A stretch of DNA of 43,037 nt. It comes from a virus. Below, piece after piece: positions 7,005 through 17,244 of this stretch. The notes below the pieces were generated by a model that saw nothing but the letters and a program-made list of their open reading frames with translations, did not search any database and was not told the DNA's origin. Each line of letters starts with the position of its first letter. The stretch's first letter is position 1. A program made the translations under genes and the position numbers. The stretch covers positions 1-43,037 of IMG/VR virus record IMGVR_UViG_3300045282_000345; one strand, 5' to 3'.

Positions 7005-10000
7005 ATGCCGCTGCCAGACGTAGATATTTCTTCCTGGAACAAGTACAGCGCGGACCGCTGGAAGCAGCAGACCGAAGACCGCATCAAGACCATCGGCACG
7101 CCCCCGCCGACGCCGGCCATGCCGTCGATGCCGGCCATGCCGCGGCCCACCCTGGCGACCGCACCGACCGGGTCGATGGGTCTGGACTTCCTCGCGTCGA
7201 GCTCGCAGAAGATCCGATCACTGATGCCGTCCGTCGACCAGCCGCCCCAGATGCCGACGATCACCCCGCCGGTCGTCGGGCCCGGCGGCATCCAGCTCCC
7301 CCCGATCCCGATCCCGCAGATCCCCGGCCAGCAGCAGATCCCCGGCCCGCAGCAACTGCCTCAGCCAGTCCCACAACTTCCCACTCCGAGCCCCACCCCG
7401 GTACCGGTGTCGCCGCAGATCGCGCCGGCACCACCCGTCGAGTTGCCCGTCTCCGGTGCGCCGCCGGTCCCTCCGCCACAAGCGCCCGCACCGGAGCAGG
7501 CTCCCCCACCCGGCCTGCCCACGCCGCAGACACCCCAGACTCCGCAAACGCCGCTGACTCCCGGACCGGCACCCGCCGCTCCGCCGCGGTCGATCTACGC
7601 CCCCGATACCGCGACCACGCCACCGCAGCAGTCGCCGTTCGCCGACCAGACCACCACCAGCGGCGGACCCTTCGCCGACCAGGCGCAGCCGACCACGGTC
7701 ACCACACCGCAGAGCGCCGGTCCGAGCGGAGCCATCCCGGCCCAGATCAACGTCCCCATCGACAGCGGGCCCACCATCAGCCGCGCCCAGGCTGAAGGGA
7801 TCGTCGCGGGCACCCCGCTCGAGGGGCTCGGCAGCCAGATCTGGGACCTGGGCGTCAAGTACAACGTCGACCCGGCGTTCGCATTGAGCATCGCCAAGAA
7901 CGAGTCGAACTACGGATCGACCCCGTTACAGCAGCAGAACAACAACGTCTGGGACATCAGCAACGCTGCCTACGGTGGTCAGGCAGTACAGGGCTCCCGC
8001 TGGGGCCAGTACCCCGACAAGCTGGCCGCCGCCGAAGCGTTCTACAAGCTGATCACCCAGGAGTACTACCCCAAGGGACAGACCACCGTCGGCTCGGTGA
8101 TGTGGGGACCCAACGGCACCCAGGTCCACGCCTATGCACCCACCAGCGAAAACAGCACCGAGTACCCCGATCGGCTGATCAACACCATGCGCGGCTACGG
8201 CGCCCAGATCCAACCGGGCGCCCAGGATCAGCACGCTCCCGCGACACCGCGCCAGACGCCCGGGACCCAGATCGCCAATACCCCCAATGTCAACGGGCAG
8301 ATCTTCCCGCTACCGATTCGACCCGACAACGCGCCGACCGCTACCTACCACAGTGAGGGCGGCTCGGACCTGATGGCTCCGCGCGGTACGCCGGTGCTGA
8401 ACATGCAGGGCGGCACCGTGGACGAGGTGTTCACCGACAACGGCTCGCACACCGTCGGCGGTAACGCGGTCCTGATCCGCGGCGATGATGGGCTTGACTA
8501 CTACTACGCCCATTTCGATCAGCCGACCTCGCTGAAGGTCGGTCAACGGGTCGGAGCGGGTGAGCAGATCGGCGCCGTCGGCAACTCCGGCAACGCGTGG
8601 AAGGGCGGCGACGGCGCGACCCATCTCCATATCGGCATCGGCCACGGAATCTCCGACGGCATCGGCTCCGAAGGTGGACTGGGGCAGCACTTCAACGCGC
8701 AAACGTTGCTGACCGATCTGGAGCCAGGAGTCGGGCAGGCCACCACCACCGGCCCGGCGCCAGCGGCGAGTCCACTACAGGTCCTCGACCAGACCCGCAA
8801 GGCGATCAGCGACAGCCTCGCCGGGCGACCCGTCAGCACTCCGATCCGTCCGCAGATTGCCGATCTGGGGATCACCGCCGCGAGCCCTCAGGCACCGCAG
8901 GCGTACCAGGACTACGCCCAGCCGCAGCGACAGCAAGACCAGCAGCGACCGCAGCCGTACGCGCCGGCAATGATGTCCGCCCCCGGCACCGGCGGCTCGG
9001 GCAGCCCGTTCGACCAGATCGGCAAGAGCATCAGCGACGCGATCCAGCAGGCGCTCGGCGGACTCGGCGGCGGCGGCGGGCCCAAGCGAACGCAGTACCA
9101 GCCCGAGGATCAGCCCGCGAATCAGGACCAGAGCGTCGGCGATCGCAGCCGCGCCATGATCGAGCGCTTCAACCAGCTTCCCGGCGGTCACACCCTGCAG
9201 GACCTGGGCATGCCCGACCTGCTCCCACCGGACTTCTCTGGAAAGTCGCCAGGGGACGCGGTGCTCGCCGCGCTCGGCGCCGCCGGTCGGCAGGCACTCA
9301 ACCGACAGTCGCCGACGCTCGGACCGGGCGGACTGGGGATCTACGACCCGCGGCTGGGCGCCGACCCGCGCCAGGAGGTGCCGCCGATTCTCGATCCGGC
9401 GGAGGCGATCGGCGAGATCCTGAGCCGCATCCGCGGACAACGAGGTTTTCACGCGCTCGAGGACGCGTTCAGTGCCGCTCGATCAGAGACGCCGCTCGGA
9501 GCCGGGTCGGTCGCCGGCGCTCCCGTCTCGGGTGGCGGCACCGGACCGGCGCTCGCGGCGATGGCCAGGGACGGCGAGAAGAGCATCGTCAGCACCCTGG
9601 ACCGCAACGGGCTGCAGGGTTTCTGGGACAGCTTCGTCCGCCAGTACAGCGACCGCAACGTCGACCTGAACCACATCGAGGAAGAGCTCGGGCGTCGGCT
9701 CGGGCGCCCGCTCCAGGACAACGAGCGCCTGGCACTCCTTGCTCGCGTCGATCCCACCCACCAGGCTGCCACCGCAACCGAGATGGCTATCGGACCGTCG
9801 CTGCGCGCGGTGCCGCAGGAAGCGCTGCCGGATACCTACGACCTGATCAAGCACCGCACCAACCTGTCGATCGCCGAGGGGCTCGCCAAACAGGAAGGGC
9901 AGCGAGTCATCGACGCGGGTATCGCTCCAAATACCGAGGCGCGAATGCAGAGCGCGATGGAGGACTGGAACAAAGCCCAGGACGCGGTCGACGAGGCGCA

Positions 10001-13000
10001 GCGATTACGAGACGAAGCGTCTTATCCGGGTGGATTGCAGACCCGCGAGTCGATCAGCATGGACGCCGCCAACCGTCGGGTGCAGGCTGCCCAGGATCAA
10101 CTGGACGCCGCGGCTGAAGTCGCTCGCCAGACCAACGCCGACGCCGCGCGCGAGCGCACCCTGGCCGCGCCGACCGCTGGCAATCGGTTAGTGACTCACC
10201 CGGAGCTCCGCGACCTGACCATCGCCGAGAACAACGCGAAGGTGCTCAACCAGAAGTACTCCAAGCTGTTCGGGACCGACCCGGAGCACCCGTACCTGGA
10301 AACGCTGGGGCGCCAGGTCGGACGAGCTGAGGACCGTGCCGCGCGACTGCGATCGCAGATCGGCGAGGCATCGGGCACGCGGAGCGCCACCATCGAGGGC
10401 CGTGCCCAGGCAGCGTCGGATGCCGCGTTCACCACTCAGCCGCGCTACAACCCGACCGCTGACTACGCCGGCGCGAATGTACGGCTTCGTTACGAGCAGC
10501 AGAACCTGGCCCGGCTCCAGCGCGAGCAGGCGCAGGGCATGAAGGGACTCACCGACGAGGTCGCGCGCGCGCAGGACCGCGTCGAGAAGGCAGCCAGGGA
10601 CGTCAGCGTTGCCCAGATGGACGTACCGCAGCGAGCGAGCGCCGCCGAGTGGGCGCAGCGCACCGGTCGCCAGTTCGAAAACATGCGCTACCCGGATATC
10701 CAGAAAGCGATGTCCGACATGCAGGCCAAGTACGCCGATCAGCCGCAGACCTGGGAGAAGATGAACAACGCCGCGCAGGCGGTCTTCGACTACCGCAAGA
10801 ACCTGCTGCAGGAAAAGGTCAACAGCGGGATCATCGACCAGAAAACGATGGACGATCTGCTGGCCACCTACAAGGACTGGACCCCTACCCGTTTGCTGGA
10901 CTACCAGACCGAGGAAGGTCCGGGCGGACTCGCGCGCGGCAACAAGGTCAACGTCAACTCCAACGGGTTCAAGAGCTACACCCTGGAAGGGTCCAACAAG
11001 GCGCAGGAGAACCACGTCGCCAGCCTGATCCGCGAAGCCGACCAGACCTATGCGCTCGGTGCCAAGAACCGCGTGTTCAACGGGCTGGTCAACGCCCAGG
11101 CAGGCGAGGGCGGCTCGCTCAAACGCATCGCCGACAACCTGAAGGAATACGTTGACACCGGCGGCGCGGCTGGTCCGCTGCACCACCCCGATTACCGCCC
11201 CCTGCCAGGCCAGGGAGAGTTCAAGCTCACCGGGTTCGTCAACGGGAAAAAGCAGGAGTACGTCACCAATAACCCGTACATCAAGCAAGCGGTCGACAAC
11301 GTCAGCGTCGCGCCGGATCCGGTCGCAACCCTGGCCAGCAAGGCCACCCATCTGGTCCGCGAAACCGCGGTGTCCCGCAACCCGCTCTGGCTGGCCGGCA
11401 ACTCCATCATCGACGCCGCGGGGTACTCCATCGGCACCACCGCTGCCGGTGGAGTGCGGCGCAACCTCCCGTCGATGGCGCTCAACCTGGCGCCGGCACT
11501 GATTACCGCGGGGACCACCTCTCCAGACGATCCCAATCGCGGTCACAAGATTGCCGCTGCGGCGATCGCCGGGATGGGCACTCGAGCGCTGATGGGGAAC
11601 CGTCTGGGCCTGGGCCCGAGCGCCATGCGGGAGTTCATGCTGGCCTACGGCGACGTGCTCAAAGGACTCGGCAGCGGGCGAATGACCGGTGAAGGAGTGC
11701 GCGAGCTGGAGGCGTCCGGCGCGGGCATGCGCGGTGGCAACTTCTTCGGCGGAGGGACCAAGGAAGCACAGAAGCGACTCGACGAGCTCACTCGCGGTAA
11801 CGCGTTTACGATCCGCAACGCTGAAGACGCGAAGAAGCTCGCCAACGACGCGCTCGCGTTCGGCTGGGTGAAGGCGCTCGGCAACCGCTTCGAGCAGGCT
11901 CCCCGAATCGCTGCCTATCGGGTCGCTCGCCAGCGTGGTGAAACCCAGCTTGAGGCGATGGCCCGCGCCCGCGACGTCACCATCGACTTCGATCGCGGCG
12001 GCAACTTCTCCAAGGCGATGAACAACTTCATCCCCTTCTTCAACGCGGGCGTGCAGGGCGGCGCTCAGTTCGGGCGACTCTGGAGAAAGAACCCCGGCGG
12101 GATGGCGCTCGCGGGCGCCTCGCTGGTCGGGATGCCGACGGTCGCCGCCGAAGAGTGGAACCGGTCCGATCCGCAGCGGTCCAAGGACTACGACAACGTG
12201 CCGCAGTACCTGAAAGACCAGGGGGTGGTGATCATGATGCCCGGCGACGCGCCCGTCGACAAGAACGGCAACCGCGTCCCGCAGCACATCGACATCAACC
12301 TGCGCGAGTTCGCCCCGTTCGCCATCGCCGCGCGCGAAGCGTACGACCGCACCACCGGCAAGGGCACGCCGCGCAACGCTGGCGATCTGGCACTGGCGAG
12401 CGGGCAGGCGCTCCAGCCGCTGAACGTCCGCAACCCCAGCGAGTCGATCACCGGGGTCATCCCGGTCCCGCTCAGCACTGCGTTCCAACTGGGTCAAAAT
12501 ACCGACCTCTACCGCGGCAGCACCATCGCCAACCAGTTCAGCGACGAGAACGCGTCCAACTTCGGCAAGGCCACCGCGCCGATCCTCGAGCGTGCGCTCA
12601 CCAGCATCCCCGGCCAGAGCGCAGATCGGATCCGTCCATCGCAGGTCGACTTCGCCACCCGCGACGTGTTCAACGGACTCGGCTCGAGTTTTCTGGGAGC
12701 GAGCGATGTCGCGACCGGGCGAGCGCCGCGCGCGCCCGGCCTGCTCCAGGACATTCCGGTGGTCGGCAGCGAGCTCGGACGGTTCGTACGCGGCAGCGGC
12801 GGGCAGGCGCGTCAGGACGTGACCAGTCCCGAGGCGATGATGGCGCCCGACGTCCGCCAGAAGATGCGCGCGATGGGCGACTACTACGAGCCGAGCACGG
12901 TCCCCTCAGACATCCAGAAGATCCCGCTCCGCGAAGCCGAGCAGGTCCAGTACCAGCAGTTGACCAATCAATACTTCGATCGCAATATGCGACGCTACCT

Positions 13001-13163
13001 CGACATGCCAGTCTTTGAACGCAGCCAGGCAGCACGTGACTATCTGCGCGCCCAGGCAATGACCAGCGCGCGCGCGCTGGCTGCCGCCCAGGTCCTGCGT
13101 GAGGTCCGTGCGAGCGGCTCCAATCTCGCAAGCCGATACAAGAGCAAGAGTTCAGCCGCCTGA
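7005..13163 (+). CDS. Giant virion protein with lysozyme-like, M23-like peptidase and LPD38-like regions
   Basis: 2052 residues, the largest gene in the phage. Residues 1-250 are Pro/Gln-rich and disordered. Residues about 255-400 resemble a glucosaminidase/lysozyme fold (VDPAFALSIAKNESNYG, with the likely catalytic Glu in KNES). Residues about 432-575 resemble an M23 endopeptidase (ATYHSEGGSD, YYYAHFD, THLHIGIGHG). Then come a Gln/Gly linker and long helical segments. Residues about 1650-1780 match the large-polyvalent-protein LPD38 pattern (DVTIDFDRGG, NNFIPFFNAGVQGG). The composition is that of an internal or ejected virion protein that opens the cell wall during DNA entry. Domain calls are from motifs; no structure was checked. 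Confidence 0.85.
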   Translation: MPLPDVDISSWNKYSADRWKQQTEDRIKTIGTPPPTPAMPSMPAMPRPTLATAPTGSMGLDFLASSSQKIRSLMPSVDQPPQMPTITPPVVGPGGIQLPPIPIPQIPGQQQIPGPQQLPQPVPQLPTPSPTPVPVSPQIAPAPPVELPVSGAPPVPPPQAPAPEQAPPPGLPTPQTPQTPQTPLTPGPAPAAPPRSIYAPDTATTPPQQSPFADQTTTSGGPFADQAQPTTVTTPQSAGPSGAIPAQINVPIDSGPTISRAQAEGIVAGTPLEGLGSQIWDLGVKYNVDPAFALSIAKNESNYGSTPLQQQNNNVWDISNAAYGGQAVQGSRWGQYPDKLAAAEAFYKLITQEYYPKGQTTVGSVMWGPNGTQVHAYAPTSENSTEYPDRLINTMRGYGAQIQPGAQDQHAPATPRQTPGTQIANTPNVNGQIFPLPIRPDNAPTATYHSEGGSDLMAPRGTPVLNMQGGTVDEVFTDNGSHTVGGNAVLIRGDDGLDYYYAHFDQPTSLKVGQRVGAGEQIGAVGNSGNAWKGGDGATHLHIGIGHGISDGIGSEGGLGQHFNAQTLLTDLEPGVGQATTTGPAPAASPLQVLDQTRKAISDSLAGRPVSTPIRPQIADLGITAASPQAPQAYQDYAQPQRQQDQQRPQPYAPAMMSAPGTGGSGSPFDQIGKSISDAIQQALGGLGGGGGPKRTQYQPEDQPANQDQSVGDRSRAMIERFNQLPGGHTLQDLGMPDLLPPDFSGKSPGDAVLAALGAAGRQALNRQSPTLGPGGLGIYDPRLGADPRQEVPPILDPAEAIGEILSRIRGQRGFHALEDAFSAARSETPLGAGSVAGAPVSGGGTGPALAAMARDGEKSIVSTLDRNGLQGFWDSFVRQYSDRNVDLNHIEEELGRRLGRPLQDNERLALLARVDPTHQAATATEMAIGPSLRAVPQEALPDTYDLIKHRTNLSIAEGLAKQEGQRVIDAGIAPNTEARMQSAMEDWNKAQDAVDEAQRLRDEASYPGGLQTRESISMDAANRRVQAAQDQLDAAAEVARQTNADAARERTLAAPTAGNRLVTHPELRDLTIAENNAKVLNQKYSKLFGTDPEHPYLETLGRQVGRAEDRAARLRSQIGEASGTRSATIEGRAQAASDAAFTTQPRYNPTADYAGANVRLRYEQQNLARLQREQAQGMKGLTDEVARAQDRVEKAARDVSVAQMDVPQRASAAEWAQRTGRQFENMRYPDIQKAMSDMQAKYADQPQTWEKMNNAAQAVFDYRKNLLQEKVNSGIIDQKTMDDLLATYKDWTPTRLLDYQTEEGPGGLARGNKVNVNSNGFKSYTLEGSNKAQENHVASLIREADQTYALGAKNRVFNGLVNAQAGEGGSLKRIADNLKEYVDTGGAAGPLHHPDYRPLPGQGEFKLTGFVNGKKQEYVTNNPYIKQAVDNVSVAPDPVATLASKATHLVRETAVSRNPLWLAGNSIIDAAGYSIGTTAAGGVRRNLPSMALNLAPALITAGTTSPDDPNRGHKIAAAAIAGMGTRALMGNRLGLGPSAMREFMLAYGDVLKGLGSGRMTGEGVRELEASGAGMRGGNFFGGGTKEAQKRLDELTRGNAFTIRNAEDAKKLANDALAFGWVKALGNRFEQAPRIAAYRVARQRGETQLEAMARARDVTIDFDRGGNFSKAMNNFIPFFNAGVQGGAQFGRLWRKNPGGMALAGASLVGMPTVAAEEWNRSDPQRSKDYDNVPQYLKDQGVVIMMPGDAPVDKNGNRVPQHIDINLREFAPFAIAAREAYDRTTGKGTPRNAGDLALASGQALQPLNVRNPSESITGVIPVPLSTAFQLGQNTDLYRGSTIANQFSDENASNFGKATAPILERALTSIPGQSADRIRPSQVDFATRDVFNGLGSSFLGASDVATGRAPRAPGLLQDIPVVGSELGRFVRGSGGQARQDVTSPEAMMAPDVRQKMRAMGDYYEPSTVPSDIQKIPLREAEQVQYQQLTNQYFDRNMRRYLDMPVFERSQAARDYLRAQAMTSARALAAAQVLREVRASGSNLASRYKSKSSAA

Positions 13164-13176
13164 GGTCCCGTCCTTC

Positions 13177-15273
13177 ATGGTCACCAACCGAGTTCCCCCA
13201 GCATCCACCGCGGTGCCCCCGCCAGGTTCGCAGGCGCCGCAAGTGCCCGGCACCGATACCTACGACTGGTGGGCGATCAACAAGGCGCTCCAGAACGCGG
13301 GCATGGGCGACGGCTCGTGGAATATCGCCGGCTCCAGCCATAGCCCGGTTCAGACTGGTAGCTGGGTTCGCAATCCGGCGTACCAGGCGATCCCCGGTGC
13401 TAGTCAGGAAGAGCTCGATCAAGCCAACGCGGGCACCCAGCCGTTCATTTATCAGGCGGGCAATACCTCCACCATCTCGGTCGTCAACAGTAAGACCGGC
13501 CAGATCTTCAAGCTGACGCTGGGCAAACAGCCGCTTACCCCTGGCGGCGACCCGAACGCCGGCTACAGCTACGCGATCTCCGACTACAGCGCGTCCGGGA
13601 CCATCGATAAGGCGAACCCAGGCGGCTACAAGGACATCCAGCGAGAGTCGTTCGCCGACGGGCACGACGAGTTGTGGGGCACCAATACCCAGACCGGCGC
13701 CTTCGAGAAGATGCCCAACAGCCCCGACAGCCTGGGCAACCTCAAGGGCTGGTCGGACGTCAAGCAGGTCGACGACGGCCAGGGACATCTCACCTGGGTC
13801 GGCACCAACCCGCAGGGACAGCCGTTCCAGCCGGTCCCGAATGCGCCCAGCGTCAATACCGCCAAGTACGTGCCGGGCACCGTCCGCCAGGTCACCAAGA
13901 ACGGGCGCCAGGTCTACGTCGGTCAGAACGCCACCACCCAGGCATTCGAGGACATCCCCGAGCTCGGCTCCGAAGGGGTGCCGATCAAGACCACCACCGC
14001 TGGCGGCAAGATCTATAAGGAGAACCCCAACGCTGGCCAGCCGGGCCAGCCGGACTTCCTCCCGGTGAGCGGCATCGCCACGCCCAACGACGGCGACCGG
14101 CAATGGACCGACGCGGGCGGCGGGTATGTCAAGCAGCAGGTCTTCACGAACGGCGTCTGGAGCGACGTCGGCCCCGACGATCCCAACGGCACCTGGCGAC
14201 CGGTCAACCCTGCCACGGTCAGAGCCGACACTGCTGCGGGCCGAGCCGACGCTGCCATCAAACCGGCTGGCACCAAGTACTACGTCCCGCTGACCGGTCA
14301 GGCGGGCACCCTGATCCAGGTCACCGCGGACGGAAACGGCGGGTTCGACTACGTCCCCGGCCCCGACGGCCAGATCCCCACCATGAAGGTGGCCGGCGCT
14401 CTCCAGCCGACCGACGTCAGCGCTGGCGCCACCAGCCAGTTCTTGCCGCCACGCCGCGACCCCGTCTCTGGGAAGGTCATCCCCGGCGAGCCGAACCCCA
14501 ACTGGACGCCAACCGATGTCGGCGACCGCACCCGCCAGTTGCAGGAGCTCGCGCGCCAGAAGCAGGCCGAGCTGCACCAGCAGGTTTCCAGCGGTGCGCT
14601 CACCGACCAGGCCGCGGACCAGCAGTTCAACCAGTGGTGGGACACCGAGATCACCCCGCGCCAGCAGGCCATCACCACCGAGCAGCAGCGCACCCAGCAG
14701 ACCGACCAGATCACCGCCAACCAGGAGCAGCGGGCGCAAGAGTCGCAGCGCATGAACCTGTACACCACTGCCCAGGCGCAGGGGCAGCAGGCACTCCAGA
14801 ACTACATGGCCCAGCAGAAGAACATGGTCGGCCCGGGCTTTCAGCAGTGGGGCGCCCAGCTCGGGCAGGCGATCGCGTCAGGTGGCAAGCCGCCGCCGGT
14901 CAACCCGGCTGACTTCACCTACCAGGCTCCGGACTTCAACCAGCTCGCGCAGCACTTCACCGCGCAGGCGCTCAAGTACATCAGCCCCACCGCGGCCAAC
15001 ATGACCGGCACCCAGCCGATCATTCCCAACGTCGCCAGCGGCGTGGACAGCGGCAGCTTGCTGAACCGCACCCAGTACCTGCCGAGCCATTCGCAGGGCG
15101 GGGTCACCATCAACATCAACGGCGGGCAAACGGACCAGACCGGACAGGCTGGCCAGCAGCAGTCGACGACCGCGACGCCGCAGCAGTTCATGGGCCAGCA
15201 GTCTCCGGGCATGCCCTCGCCGGACCAGTGGGGACGGATGATGGGCAACTTCGGCTTGCCAGCCCCGGCATAG
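13177..15273 (+). CDS. Large Gln/Gly-rich virion protein
   Basis: 698 residues from ATG 13177 (MVTNRVPPASTAV), with GAGG at the preceding stop codon as ribosome site; a longer in-frame start at 13099 lies inside the previous gene and is not needed. Residues about 80-430 are beta-rich with repeated WxDVxxxxxGxxTWV-like units, suggesting a repeated beta fold. Residues about 480-590 are a Gln-rich helix (TRQLQELARQKQAELHQQV). It sits between the giant virion protein and the scaffold gene, so it is probably also packaged in the virion. No family recognised. Confidence 0.75.
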   Translation: MVTNRVPPASTAVPPPGSQAPQVPGTDTYDWWAINKALQNAGMGDGSWNIAGSSHSPVQTGSWVRNPAYQAIPGASQEELDQANAGTQPFIYQAGNTSTISVVNSKTGQIFKLTLGKQPLTPGGDPNAGYSYAISDYSASGTIDKANPGGYKDIQRESFADGHDELWGTNTQTGAFEKMPNSPDSLGNLKGWSDVKQVDDGQGHLTWVGTNPQGQPFQPVPNAPSVNTAKYVPGTVRQVTKNGRQVYVGQNATTQAFEDIPELGSEGVPIKTTTAGGKIYKENPNAGQPGQPDFLPVSGIATPNDGDRQWTDAGGGYVKQQVFTNGVWSDVGPDDPNGTWRPVNPATVRADTAAGRADAAIKPAGTKYYVPLTGQAGTLIQVTADGNGGFDYVPGPDGQIPTMKVAGALQPTDVSAGATSQFLPPRRDPVSGKVIPGEPNPNWTPTDVGDRTRQLQELARQKQAELHQQVSSGALTDQAADQQFNQWWDTEITPRQQAITTEQQRTQQTDQITANQEQRAQESQRMNLYTTAQAQGQQALQNYMAQQKNMVGPGFQQWGAQLGQAIASGGKPPPVNPADFTYQAPDFNQLAQHFTAQALKYISPTAANMTGTQPIIPNVASGVDSGSLLNRTQYLPSHSQGGVTININGGQTDQTGQAGQQQSTTATPQQFMGQQSPGMPSPDQWGRMMGNFGLPAPA

Positions 15274-15282
15274 GAGCGCACA

Positions 15283-16044
15283 ATGCAACCCACAGAACCA
15301 ACCCCTTCGACGGACGTTCAGCAGCCGGAGTCGGTCCAGGACGCTGAGCCTTCGGAGCAGTCGGAAGAGAACTCTTCTCAGCCATCGTGGTGGCGGCGAT
15401 TCATTTCACCGATCTTCCACGGCGGTACGGAGGAGGGCGAAGATCCGGACAGCACGGACGCTCAAGCCTCCCAGAACCAGCCGCCGGTTCGGACGATGAC
15501 CGAGGAGGAGTTCCATAGGTCCGTCCAATCCGAGGTGGATCGGCGCGAAGCCAAACGGGCTGAAGCCGCGAGAGCCGCTGAAAAGCGACGCCTGCGCGAC
15601 GAGGACCCGTGGGCGTACGCCGAACAGGACCGTACCGCGGAGCAGATCGCCGAGCAGGATGGCAAGCTCACCGAGTTGCTCCAGGGGATCGGTGCCGCGC
15701 ACGACGCAGTCACCCTGATGCCGCTGATGCAGACCCTCCCCGACGAGGAGCAGAAGCGACTGATGGCTCTGCCGAACGCCGGAGTCGGTACGGACGGACG
15801 AAAGATGCTCACCACCGAAGCGCTGAAGTCGCTCGAGAAGCACTGGCGATCGGAAGGGGCAAAGGACGCGGAAGCGAAGCTCCGCAAGAACGGCTCTTTC
15901 AGAAAGCAAGTCTTCTCCGAGTTTCAGGGGCGCTCGCCAGAACCAGAGCTGCTGCCGTCCGGCTCCGCACGGAGCAACGGGCGAAGCAGCGAACAAGTCA
16001 ACGACCTGCTCCGTCGCCAGCTAGGGATCCACAAGCAAGCCTAG
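15283..16044 (+). CDS. Capsid scaffolding protein
   Basis: 253 residues, with ribosome site TAGGAG before ATG 15283. It directs capsid assembly and is lost from the mature head. The acidic, Gln/Ser/Glu-rich N-terminus, long charged central helix (SEVDRREAKRAEAARAAEKR, DPWAYAEQDRTAEQIAEQ) and basic C-terminal helix (QVNDLLRRQLGIHKQA) are typical of scaffolds, as is its place directly upstream of the capsid gene. The family has little sequence conservation, so the call depends mainly on context. Confidence 0.75.
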   Translation: MQPTEPTPSTDVQQPESVQDAEPSEQSEENSSQPSWWRRFISPIFHGGTEEGEDPDSTDAQASQNQPPVRTMTEEEFHRSVQSEVDRREAKRAEAARAAEKRRLRDEDPWAYAEQDRTAEQIAEQDGKLTELLQGIGAAHDAVTLMPLMQTLPDEEQKRLMALPNAGVGTDGRKMLTTEALKSLEKHWRSEGAKDAEAKLRKNGSFRKQVFSEFQGRSPEPELLPSGSARSNGRSSEQVNDLLRRQLGIHKQA

Positions 16045-16084
16045 TGAGAGGCGGCGGGCGTTCACCCGTCCGGAGATCTCTCAC
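16044..16084. promoter_or_regulatory. Inverted repeat before the capsid gene
   Basis: GTGAGAG (16044-16050) pairs with CTCTCAC (16078-16084), enclosing a smaller CGGG/CCCG pair. The stem ends two bases before the capsid ATG and encloses its ribosome site GGAG (16072-16075), so it could set capsid translation level or mRNA stability. Confidence 0.45.
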
Positions 16085-16086
16085 CG

Positions 16087-17106
16087 ATGGCTTACAACGA
16101 CCGTCTAACGCGGGTCACCCCTGGTGGGTCGCCGCTCATTCCCGAAGAGGTTTCCAAGGAGATCATCGAGGGCGCGATCGTCGAATCGGCTGCCCTCACC
16201 TATCTCCGCCGAACCACCATGCGCCGTGCCCAGCAGCGCATGCCGGTCCTGTCGCAGTTCCCGACTGCCTTCTGGCTGACCGGCGCCGACCTGAACGCGC
16301 GCGACGTCGCCATGAAGCAGACCACGTCCACCCAGTGGGACAACGTCTACCTGAACGCCGAAGAAATCGCAGTGATCGTGCCAGCACCAAAGTCCCTGAT
16401 CGCCGATCTGGACTACGACTTCTGGGCCGAGGTCAAGCCGCGCATCTCCGAGGCTATCGGCATCGCACTCGACGAAGCGGTGTTCTTCGGCACCAACAAG
16501 CCAGCCACCTGGCCGGTCGCGATCGTGCCTGGCGCGGTCGCCGCGAGCAATCAGGTAACCGCCGCCACCGGCACGCCCGACTGGCTGGGGGACCTGAATA
16601 CCGCGCTCGGCATGGTCGAGGCGGACGGGTACAGTCCTAACGGGATCTGGGCTCGTATCCAGGTGCGTGCCTGGCTGCGCGGCCTGCGAGCTGGTGACGG
16701 CACCACCGCGGCAGCCATCCCGCTGTTCTACCCAGACGCGGCCCCGTCGGGGACGATGCCCGAAGGGACCATCTACGGTGTCAAGACCATGTACTCGAGC
16801 GCGGGCCTGTCGGGGTTTGCGACGGGCGCGGCGAACTTCTCAGCGGTGGTCGGCGACTTCAAGCAAGCCATCCTGGGCGTCCGCGAAGACATCACCATGG
16901 ACGTCTTTGACACGGGCGTGATCACGGACAACGGCAGCCCGCCGATCATCCAATACAACCTGATGCAGCAGGACATGGTCGCCTTGCGCGTCACCGCGCG
17001 GTTCGCGTTCGCGGTGCCGAATCCGCTGAACCGTCAGCAACCAACGGCTGGGTCGCGCTATCCGTTCGCGGTGGTCAAACAGGCTGCGGCTGGTGGTGAG
17101 GCGTAG
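16087..17106 (+). CDS. Major capsid protein, HK97-type
   Basis: 339 residues. It builds the icosahedral head. Recognised by the order typical of the HK97-fold Phage_capsid family: an N-terminal segment ([20 protein letters not shown]), a beta-hinge/E-loop region ([19 protein letters not shown]), the spine-helix region ([20 protein letters not shown]), an [16 protein letters not shown] turn, and the C-terminal P-domain strand ([18 protein letters not shown]). Gene order scaffold then capsid supports it. There is no long N-terminal delta domain, in agreement with a separate scaffold gene. Confidence 0.9.
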   Translation: MAYNDRLTRVTPGGSPLIPEEVSKEIIEGAIVESAALTYLRRTTMRRAQQRMPVLSQFPTAFWLTGADLNARDVAMKQTTSTQWDNVYLNAEEIAVIVPAPKSLIADLDYDFWAEVKPRISEAIGIALDEAVFFGTNKPATWPVAIVPGAVAASNQVTAATGTPDWLGDLNTALGMVEADGYSPNGIWARIQVRAWLRGLRAGDGTTAAAIPLFYPDAAPSGTMPEGTIYGVKTMYSSAGLSGFATGAANFSAVVGDFKQAILGVREDITMDVFDTGVITDNGSPPIIQYNLMQQDMVALRVTARFAFAVPNPLNRQQPTAGSRYPFAVVKQAAAGGEA

Positions 17107-17111
17107 GGTGC

Positions 17112-17243
17112 ATGCCGCTCAAGAAGGGCAGCTCCCGCAAGACCATCTCCGAAAACATCCGGCGCGAGCTAAAGGCGGGGCGGCCAGTCAAACAGGCTGC
17201 CGCCATCGCCTATCGCACCGCTGGCAAGTCGAGGAGGCAATGA
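17112..17243 (+). CDS. Conserved small basic phage protein
   Basis: 43 residues, [13 protein letters not shown]...[14 protein letters not shown] recognise the pattern from many phages: a tiny Lys/Arg-rich protein with an N-terminal PLKKG, a central NI-x-EL/K-G-x-P-x-KQA-A-AIA and a C-terminal AGKSR. It is often found among virion or replication genes without known role. The ORF runs from five bases after the capsid stop to one base before the next ATG, and its last codons contain that gene's ribosome site GAGGAGG. Confidence 0.75.
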   Translation: MPLKKGSSRKTISENIRRELKAGRPVKQAAAIAYRTAGKSRRQ

Positions 17244-17244
17244 G

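Noticed and set aside
8597-10117. 506-codon plus-strand ORF in another frame of the giant gene
   Set aside because: Arg/Pro/Ser-rich low-complexity product, typical +1 shadow; no motif.
10188-12497. 769-codon minus-strand ORF opposite the giant virion gene
   Set aside because: Antisense shadow of a GC-rich gene: Arg/Gly/Val/Leu-rich, no domain, no ribosome site. The same holds for the minus-strand ORFs at 12670-14739, 3155-4078, 5297-6574 and 33946-35271.
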